Origin: Orobanche coerulescens
Lineage: Eukaryota > Streptophyta > Magnoliopsida > Lamiales > Orobanchaceae
Assembly: GCA_033398695.1 (NCBI GenBank)
Contig: CM065812.1
Location: 141,552,858-141,616,857 of the forward strand
Length of the DNA: 64,000 nt
Direction of reading: 5' to 3'
Shown: positions 57,501 through 64,000 of the stretch, one piece after another
Position numbering within the stretch: the first letter of the stretch is position 1
How the letters are laid out: every line of letters begins with the position of its first letter
Program-made: the position numbers and the translations under genes
Notes under the pieces: model-generated
Databases searched by the model: none
What the model saw: the letters and a program-made list of their open reading frames with translations, nothing else
What the model was told of the DNA's origin: nothing

Positions 57501-60500
57501 TGATACAGCAAGCCAGCATACAACAAGCCCTGTATCGAAAGCCGATCGAAGTTGTCAATCCTGTATCGAAGACCTTCTCATAGCGCCAGCATACAGCAAG
57601 CTCTCGCACTATCAAGATACAGCAACAAAGTCTCAGTTAAACGCCAAGTATGGAAGCTGTCTCGAATCTCAATACAGCACCCTTCCATACAGCACCGGAC
57701 TACTCCAATATGCATACAGCATAAATGGATACATCATTCACATCAAAACAGGACTGAAGACCGTTTGGAAAGGAATCTTTGGTATTCACTAAAGTCAAAG
57801 TCCCATTTGATAAAGAAGTATTTAAATACTGAAAGGATAAAGTATTTAAATACTGAAGCTGTCAGAGATCTTCAAATCCCGCAATATCCGGATCCTGGTC
57901 TATTCAAGTCAACTATCAAGTTGTCACGGAATTTTGCTCAGGATCTATCTCAACGGATATATCCAAGAAGGCTATATATATCCCCAGAGTTTGAAGATCA
58001 AATGATGCAACCAAGTGAAAGAAGCTATTATTATATACATCAGAGCAAAACATATCTCCAGAAGCTTTCTGCAATTCAGATCAAAGAGATATACAGTGCT
58101 CAAACAACTTGAACAGCTATCATCAGCTCAAGAACTTCATATTCAAAGCTGCTGTTCTTACCTGATTACCTACCTTTTACCTTTGTGTAAAAACTGAGCT
58201 CTGTGTGAACTCAATAAGTTATTCTGACCTGTGTGGGACAAATAAGGACGAAGCTTTGGAACTGTGTGTGAAGAAGCAAGTCAAGAAGGAAGCTTTAACC
58301 AATCTGTGTGAACGGTTAAAAGCGACAGTCTTTGTATCTATCTGTGTGAACGATACAAGGATAAGTTTGATTATAAATACATAGTTGTGTACGCAGTATT
58401 TATAATAAACGTTTTACTCCTGTGTGGAGGACCAGTGGACGTAGAGGGGTTTACCTCGAACCACATAAATACTGTGTTATTTACCTTTCGCCGTTACTGT
58501 TTTCATAAACTGTGATTTATATAAGTATACACTGCAAAACCCTGTACGCACCAAGCTAACAGGAGATTACATCGAGTTGCTGTATCCACAGCAACTTACT
58601 GTATTTAAGACTTCCGCTACGCACTTAGATTTAAAATCAGTACAGTTTGTTGTTTAAACTATTTCCCAAACTGTATTCAGTATACTTAGTGGACCAACAG
58701 AAATTTACCTCATATTAATGATTTACATAATCAATATGCACGCTTTCTCTCTATCTCATGATGATGCTACTAATAATCTTCTACAATATAATGGAGACTC
58801 TTCATGTCCATTCCTTTTATATTATTCACTTTTACTTTTTGCTTGGGGGATGGTAAGTTGGTAACCCTTGTGAATTAAAAACGAAATCATATCATAGTTT
58901 CAAGATTGCATAAAATTGTAGAATGTTAAAACAAAAGTTGTTAGTATTTAAAGATTACATGTGAAGAGACTCTTTTAAATGTAACGTCTTAGAAAAAGTC
59001 TTTTTATAAGATTGCATAAAATTGTAGAATGTTAAAACAAAAGATGTTAGTATTTAAAGATTACATGTGAAGAGACTTTTAAATGTAACGTCTTAGAAAA
59101 AGTCTTTTTACATGTACTCTTTTAATGTGAATAAACTATTTTAAGTACTGGAAACCTAATTAGTACCGATCATTACACTATGAATATTTAGATGCAATGG
59201 GTGCAACGCACGGGTTGATAAAACATTACACTATGAACATTTAAAATAAATACAATACATTACATCTATACTATATAAAACTTATCCCCCTTAATTTAAT
59301 GTGGAAGGGGGATTTATGTCATATATTCATGTTAAAGGATTACATATGAAGAGACTATTTTAATTGTAACTTTAAAAGTTACGATAAACATCACAATGCA
59401 AATGCACCTTCTGATACACAAGGTGATTAAAATGAACTTTTAAATGATAGTATAAATTACAAGATGGTTAAATTTTAGCTATGAAATCTTAGATACAATC
59501 GGTGCATCGCACGGGTTGAATAAACTAAAAACAACCCCGGGGCAACATACGAGTTAGTAAAGCCTCATTTCATATAACTAATTACATAGACTAAAATAAA
59601 AGGACAATAACAATAAAAAAAACATATAAACTTCTATAAAAGGCATTTAAATTCTGCCATCTGCTCATTCAACCGTCTGCCCCAACATTACGTACAGGTA
59701 GATATTCAACCAAAGGCCGTGCATCGCACGGGTTGGATAATGCCTCGTATAACTAATTACATAGACTCAAAGAATTCTACACGGAAAAAGCGTTACGGAT
59801 GAGTCCTGATTCATATTAAAAGACTACATGTGAAAAGACTATTTTAATTGTAACTTTTAATGTAAATAAATTAATTTAAATACAAAAGTTATTATATCAT
59901 CACAATTAAATCCTCTAAAATAAATACAATACAAATTCTCTAATAGGCATCTAAATACCGTCATATGCTCATTCAAGTGTCTGCAACCAATGCTCATTCA
60001 AGCAACCAAAGACCGTTCATCGCACGGGTTGAATGAGGCCTCGTTTTGTAATATTTGAAAAAAATTGCAATTATGGTACCAAAAATGTAAATGTCTCAAT
60101 ATGTGGACCAATAGTGCAATTATCTTTGTTCAGATGTATTCCTGTCAATCTATTGTAATTGTGCTGTTTAGCAGTTCCTTAATGGCATAATCCCACATAT
60201 TGCAGTGCAAACAGCAAGTTTAGCTTTCCAACATTACATTGTTATGCTGGGAACCACTGTTATGATTGCCACTTTACTTGTGCCTCAAATGGGTGGCGGC
60301 CCTGTAAGTTCCATTCAAATTTTCGCTTCCCATAATGAAAAAGGATCGAATAAATTTACTAGTTTATTTAGGCCTAAGTAATTGAAAATACTATGAACAG
60401 GGTGATAAAGCTCGAGTGATCCAATCATTGCTCTTTATGTCGGGAATAAATACTCTTTTGCAAACATGGTTCGGCACACGGCTTCCCACCGTGATGGGCC

Positions 60501-61894
60501 CATCCTTTGCTTATGTTATATCAGTTCTAGCGATCATCAACGATTTATCCGATAGTGGTTTCTCGAATGAGCATGAGGTATGCAATTTTGGTCGTGATCT
60601 TATTTTTCTTAGTAGTTTATCTTTGAATTACTACGATCTGCGTGAACATACATGTTAACGATAGTAAAATACTTCAATTTTTCTTGGTTAAATATGTGAA
60701 CGATAATAAAATATCTAGTTAAACTTTATTTAATTTTTCTTAAATTAAAGTTTTTTGTTATATAAATTACAATATTAGTTGATTAAAAAATAAATAAAAT
60801 ATGAGTAAGAATAGATGGTTTAAAACGAGTTATACCTTCGTTAAAATAACTAAAATTCAAAGGTTGTACCTTAGCCTAATCACCCTCTTCAAATGGGATG
60901 GAGGGAGTAAGATACTATTTCATAATCTTCTTGAGTTGGATGCTTGTAGAGGTTCACTCACACCATGAGAGCCATACAAGGATCGTTGATAGTATCTTCG
61001 TTGGTGAACATTATACTTGGATACAGCAATGCTTGGGGAAACCTTACAAGGTAATATATATATATATATATATATGTTCACATATTCAGTTTCTTTTTTT
61101 CTTATGCTTTTCTTCAGCTAAATCTCGTCATTGCGACACCTTTCTTTAATGGCATTTTTTTTTTCTCCTTTTTTCTCTTACATAGTTTAAACTTGGAACA
61201 GGTTTATCAGCCCAGTAGTTTTAGTACCGGCTGTTTGTGTAGTAGGTCTCGGATTATTTTCTAGGGGTTTCCCACAGGTACTTTTTTTTATCCATCTATA
61301 TATTTTAGTTTATTTTCCTTAAGAAAAGGTTCTTCGATGAAATAAATTTCTAAAAATGCAAAAAACCCTTAAGGTTTGTGTTTCATCTTCAACAGCTCGG
61401 TAACTGTATTGAGCTCGGCTTACCAATGTTGATTCTGCTAGTCATTTCCCAACAGGTAAGAAATTCATTTTCTTGCTCCCTTCTATTGTCTTCTAATAGT
61501 GAAATCTTATGCGATGATGACTATACTCTATATGCAGTACTTACAACACATCCATCCAGTTGCCCGGCCGATGCTTGAGAGATTTGCTTTGCTCGTGTGT
61601 GTTGGGCTTATCTGGGCTTTTGGCGCAATTCTTACAGCTGCCGGTGCTTACAACAATGTCCGAGAGCAGACCAAATTGAGCTGCCGTACAGATCGCTCTT
61701 TTCTCATGTCATCTGCTCCCTGGTACTACTTTTTTTTTCTTTTTTTTTTTAGTAAAATTAAGCTTCTTACATGTTTCATGATGCTATTACATTGTAGGAT
61801 TAAGATTCCGTATCCTTTCCAGTGGGGAACCCCTATATTTAGGGCGAGTCATGTATTCGGGATGATGGGCGCTGCACTTGTTTCTTCTGCTGAG
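50312..61894 (+). CDS. Nucleobase-ascorbate transporter (NAT/NCS2 family), N-terminal eight exons
   Basis: Exons by homology pattern and GT/AG borders: 50312-50474, 60206-60303, 60401-60577, 60950-61050, 61202-61277, 61396-61455, 61538-61722, 61798-61894. Intron phases agree at every border and give about 320 codons with no stop. The product starts MVETGSHNHHQTPSNYAPPP, a Pro-rich cytosolic tail, then LHYCIHSNPSW, LAFQHYIVMLGTTV, VPQMGGG, FMSGINTLLQTWFGTRLP, TMRAIQGSLIV, GFPQLGNCIELGLPMLILL, GAYNNV, SCRTDR and PFQWGTPIF, all hallmarks of plant NAT proteins, polytopic membrane symporters for purines, pyrimidines or ascorbate. The family normally has over 500 residues; the C-terminal half with the NAT signature motif is not found before 64000. 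The gene is therefore either cut by the window end or truncated. Confidence 0.92.
50475..51256. other. NAT intron 1, first part
   Basis: AT-rich intron sequence after the donor GTGAGT. It contains a (GT)n microsatellite at 50514-50533. Nothing else was recognised. Confidence 0.7.
51265..51853. mobile_element. hAT-type non-autonomous DNA transposon (MITE-like)
   Basis: The 589-bp element has terminal inverted repeats TAGAGATGTTAAACGGGCT / AGCCCGTTTAACATCTCTA and is flanked by the perfect 8-bp duplication ATTTCAAC (51257-51264 and 51854-51861), diagnostic of hAT transposons. Sub-terminal regions are full of repeated GGGCTAGCCCG and GCCCGTTTA motifs in both orientations, while the centre is AT-rich with a (GT)n(AT)n tract at about 51535-51570. 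No transposase is encoded. It lies in NAT intron 1. Confidence 0.93.
51862..54236. other. NAT intron 1, middle part
   Basis: AT-rich sequence with no gene. A directly repeated segment of about 65 bp occurs at 52952-53080 (see Helitron-like fragment), and a short duplicated segment containing GGAGTTAAAGACTTG occurs near 53427 and 53504. Confidence 0.6.
52952..53080. repeat. Tandem pair of Helitron-5'-end-like segments
   Basis: TCTATTATATATAAAG followed by TTTATCCCCCTTAATTTAAT and GTAAGGGGGG is repeated twice in direct orientation. A third relative lies at 59265-59315. The TC start and following AT-rich bases resemble plant Helitron 5' ends, but no partner 3' end is near. Confidence 0.4.
54242..55489 (+). 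repeat. 5' LTR of the gag-only element
   Basis: TGTTGGGAAAAATAATG to GTGGACCAACA. The left third is rich in ATACAGCA-type repeats (about ten in 54290-54530). The right part has six copies of CTGTGTGR spaced 30-80 bp (about 54990-55215). The open frames in it are repeat artefacts present in both LTRs. Confidence 0.93.
55490..55579 (+). other. Primer-binding site and leader of the gag-only element
   Basis: TGGTATCGGAGCG at 55492-55504 follows the LTR after two bases and fits an initiator tRNA-Met primer site. The leader continues to the gag frame. Confidence 0.85.
55601..56926 (+). CDS. Gag-like protein lacking the capsid core and zinc knuckle
   Basis: The start is taken at the ATG at 55601 (MDTFMSNKISMFHINEFDDW), which aligns with the Sirevirus gag N-terminus; an upstream in-frame start at 55580 is possible. 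After about 35 residues the protein jumps to the region that normally follows the zinc knuckle: an acidic patch (TDSDSSDDDLEDRAYM), a long coiled coil of about 130 residues (55900-56260), the KCGLGYNSF motif, and a basic Arg/Gln/Tyr-rich tail ending in IWVPKGT. The UBN2-type capsid core and the CCHC knuckle found in copia copies 1 and 2 are missing. The frame is open to a TGA at 56924-56926. It may act as a partial gag for oligomerisation and RNA binding, but this is inference. Confidence 0.85.
   Translation: MDTFMSNKISMFHINEFDDWRNRMKNKLKNFIGESKASPASTKTEECLQVVTDSDSSDDDLEDRAYMCSMAEVKEENEDGDDDEVSSTSTIPVNASHTFENMLNEFNNIQKAHEILKRENIQLEISNLELKEENDLLKDNYENMSVDCENSKVNLEKLMESNHQLAHDLNETKSHLESKTNDLALLEAKVKSLEKREGELETILNSFEKSSNRMEEILSTGQHAHDKCGLGYNSFSNNGKSSTVFVRSEEPIPVSKEIPNPMKEPVAPQTAKAAIPPPQSYSRQRNPQPLRPVRRTQQHAPRAYQQRQQSFRRKDVPNYPRPVRQYSQYSTPRYWIQEPRYPLRKQVAAQYQQQIWESNWRPRRQSVRSMKMAPPPRRQSYWNNNYNSRFFIHYNYHDYNDYVPVPRRYRNNGPKVAYNKPIVVRQIWVPKGTITPGPKFT
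56927..57452 (+). other. 3' untranslated region and polypurine tract of the gag-only element
   Basis: Non-coding. It ends with the purine run AAAAAGGGGGAAAT (about 57439-57452) before the LTR. No pol remnant was recognised. A motif CTGCGARCAGTTCA occurs near 57071 and 57196. Confidence 0.8.
57453..58699 (+). repeat. 3' LTR of the gag-only element
   Basis: It is almost identical to 54242-55489. Visible differences include single bases near 57733, 57933 and 58164 and a short indel near 57940. Confidence 0.94.
58705..60205. other. NAT intron 1, last part, with short repeats
   Basis: A direct tandem repeat of about 105 bp lies at 58903-59112 (unit CAAGATTGCATAAAATTG...). Four copies of a hairpin motif GTGCATCGCACGGGTTG occur at 59201, 59502, 59717 and 60013 (listed separately). 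No coding sequence was found. The acceptor for exon 2 is TTGCAG at 60200-60205. Confidence 0.65.
59265..59525 (+). mobile_element. Possible short Helitron-like non-autonomous element
   Basis: TCTATACTATATAAAA at 59265 resembles a Helitron 5' end, and the hairpin GTGCATCGCAC at 59502-59512 followed by CTAA near 59526 resembles a Helitron 3' end. The base after CTAA is A rather than the expected T, and similar hairpins recur nearby, so the boundaries are uncertain. Confidence 0.3.
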
Positions 61895-64000
61895 GTTTGT
61901 TTAATTTGCTGCTTTTGAAGGACCAATTTGCAAAAGAATCAAAAAATTGACTGGTTCAAGCACCGCGAATGGTTTGTTTTCCTAAAAGATATTGAGCTGT
62001 TATATACCGTATGTGTTCTGATTATGTGGGATACTACTGATTTTAGAGAAAATGATTTATTATAGCAGAAGCGAAAGTAGTTGAGAGTTAAAAGTTGGTA
62101 GCGTTTGAGAGTTAAAAGTTGGCAGTGTTATTCTCTCTATGTAAAGTTGTAAACCAAAACATAAGCAGCCTCTATATCCTTTCAATCTCTTTGGACAAGA
62201 AGTTGGAAAATCTAAAAAGGCTTTATAGAAAATCAGACAAAAAACGAGACAGTTGAATTTGAGGCTTGTGTTTGGCACAATCATTGTAAGACGAAATTGA
62301 TTTGTATACAAAGTGCTCACGGTCGCATGCAATCGTACTTGAGATAAAACGACATCCAACTCGTTTGTTACAGCCTATGTAACAAGGATACGGACACACA
62401 CGGGCACGGACACGGAAAAACTTCAAAAAGTCGGACTTGGACACGGCATAGGATTCGGCAAATTAAATAATATAAAATATATATATATATATATATATAA
62501 TAGTAGAATCAATAGAAAATCATCCCAATACTTCCATAAAAGTTACCTGCTGGAGGTGTGTTGCGATTGGTTCCTCAAGGTTGGAGGTGCGTGACCTAGG
62601 GTTCCGTCGCCTCTTCTGTGCGCGATTGGTTTGGAATTTAACATAGTCTTCTTCTTTTCTTTTTGGAGGTAGGTATGTCGCGTGCAGGGTTTTAATTCTG
62701 TTCTGTCCCGATTTTAACCAAAAAAAGGGAGACTGCATCCATACAAAGTCCCTCGCCGCGTCCACAAAGCCACGTCACCAGGACGTTGTCCGATCGCGTC
62801 GGACGCATTCGCGCCGCATCGGCGGTGAGTCTGAGTCCAAAACGAACTGGACTCGGACACTGGGAGAGTCCGTGCTTCGGAGGTTACAGAACTTGCCTTC
62901 GATGAACTACTCTATGTTTTAGAACTTTCAAGCTTTTATAAAGAGAAGAAAATTTAATATGCATGTGTTCCAGATGAATAAATGATACTCCCTCTCACAG
63001 TGGCCCCAATGTGAAAAATAAAAATAATATAAAATATACAAGTCTGACTAATTTTTTATAGTGAGACCATTTGTATGTTTTATATTATTAGTTGATGCCG
63101 AGAAAGATAGTGTGGAAGCCTTTGTGGGAAGCATTTTATTGGAGTATTAAGCATCAAAAATTGTTTGGTTGTTCCATGAGGGGTATATATTTATATGTAG
63201 ATAGCAAAAGGTTTCAGGTGAAGCAACTGAGACAACTCTTACATACCAGTTTTAGTAAAGAAATCTTGAACACCATTTTAGTTAGGGAACACATTCTTTT
63301 GGTCCAGTAGGTATCATGATTAGTCGCATGTTTTCTTTTTTAAATTTAAATTGAATCAACACAACCTTCGCACAAACTCTTTCATTTGAATAGTTTCTAC
63401 CTTTTGGCAATAATTTCCAGGCACATGGAAATAATTTATTAATTCAAATTAATTCCGAGGCGAAAGCTATGCTCCCTCTCCGTAACACGAAATTGCCCGA
63501 CACAGTACACACGGATCAACGGCAAACGTCACCAAGATACAATGGTTTTCTATGAACACAAGACCTTGTACTAGGAATCGAATTCCGGACGAACTACTGA
63601 ATACTCGGGACTTGAATATGAATTCTATGAATGTATTAATTATCTTGGTTAATTATGTGTATTTAACCATCATCTGCAGAGGGCTATTTATAACCTGCAA
63701 AGGACCTGTCCGAATCAATGCGACTTTGTGGCTGAACAGACACCTTGTGGTCCGGTGCGAAGGGCTGCATTGGTTCAGGCGAATCAAACCAGTGCGCTGG
63801 TTCGTATCGCGCAGAACGGTCCGAACCATTGCTCCGGTTCGGTCGCGAACCGCCGCAACGTGTTCTGCATCCATTTGACACATCACTGCCACGTGTCATC
63901 CTAGTCACCCTCCTTGTGCGCCTACGAAGCGACCGTTGCAACAAGTGCAACGTGCACGTGCTTGGCCTCGGACTCGGAAGGTGCTTTGCACCTTCCTCAT
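61895..64000. other. Sequence after NAT exon 8: presumed intron or broken gene end
   Basis: After the donor GTTTGT no exon encoding the expected continuation (STG.YFAASRL-type) was found up to the window end. The stretch contains an (AT)n tract at about 62476-62499, a GC-richer segment with ACGGACAC-type repeats at 62385-62880 and a GC-rich segment at about 63700-64000 that may be the edge of another repeat. No open frame here resembles a known protein. Confidence 0.5.

Larger units (their letters stand above)
54242..58699 (+). mobile_element. Non-autonomous Sirevirus-type copia element with gag only, in NAT intron 1
   Basis: The element is 4458 bp with LTRs of 1248 and 1247 bp (54242-55489, 57453-58699) that differ at only a handful of sites, a primer-binding site, a polypurine tract and a perfect 5-bp target duplication gaaat (54237-54241 and 58700-58704). 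Between the LTRs there is one 448-codon frame and no protease, integrase or RT. The close LTR match indicates a recent insertion. It is inserted in the same direction as the NAT gene. Confidence 0.94.

Noticed and set aside
63092..63310. Small frame of 72 codons after the NAT exons
   Set aside because: No recognisable motif, AT-rich intron-like context, and no match to the expected NAT continuation.

Overview
This is plant nuclear DNA, most likely from a eudicot with a repeat-rich genome; the species cannot be named from the sequence. The left 48.9 kb is a stack of LTR retrotransposons inserted into one another. The right 14 kb carries the 5' part of an intron-containing host gene for a nucleobase-ascorbate transporter (NAT/NCS2 family), whose large first intron holds more mobile elements. 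No bacterial genes, CRISPR array, rRNA or tRNA gene was seen.

Layout. 1-2201 is the 3' end of the internal region of a Ty3/gypsy chromovirus (element A: RNase H, integrase, chromodomain). 2202-5109 is a full 2.9 kb LTR that also serves as the 5' LTR of a second gypsy element (B), whose gag-pol runs 5481-9887. B is split by a Sirevirus-type Ty1/copia element (9888-21947, target duplication agcgt/agtgt) that carries gag, pol and an extra env-like ORF downstream of pol. B resumes at 21953 and enters its 3' LTR at 22270. At 25100 the LTR jumps back into the copia 5' LTR: everything from 11156 to 25099 is repeated in direct orientation at 25100-48799, with 3 bp of microhomology at the junction. 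The second copy contains a further insertion on the minus strand (28987-38742, target duplication agaag): a non-autonomous gypsy derivative with 3.65 kb LTRs and a 2.4 kb internal region without recognisable coding sequence (LARD-like). The complete gypsy 3' LTR ends at 48876.

Host gene. After an AT-rich minisatellite (48960-49415) and a probable promoter/5'UTR region, NAT exon 1 lies at 50312-50474 and exons 2-8 at 60206-61894, with consistent intron phases and GT/AG borders. Intron 1 (9.7 kb) contains a hAT-type non-autonomous element (51265-51853, 8-bp target duplication), a recent gag-only Sirevirus derivative (54242-58699, target duplication gaaat) and Helitron-like fragments. The C-terminal exons of the transporter are not visible before 64000.

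History. The order of events can be read directly: gypsy arrays, then the copia insertion, then a 13.9 kb tandem duplication, then the LARD insertion into copy 2. Many stop codons are shared by both duplicated copia copies, so the element was already defective before duplication; other lesions are copy-specific. The most unusual signals are dense arrays of a near-palindromic 14-mer (TTAGCGTGCGCTAA and variants) just upstream of the TATA box in the LTRs of two different gypsy families, a promoter-like segment in front of the env-like ORF, and a gag-only element that lost its zinc knuckle yet keeps a long open frame.
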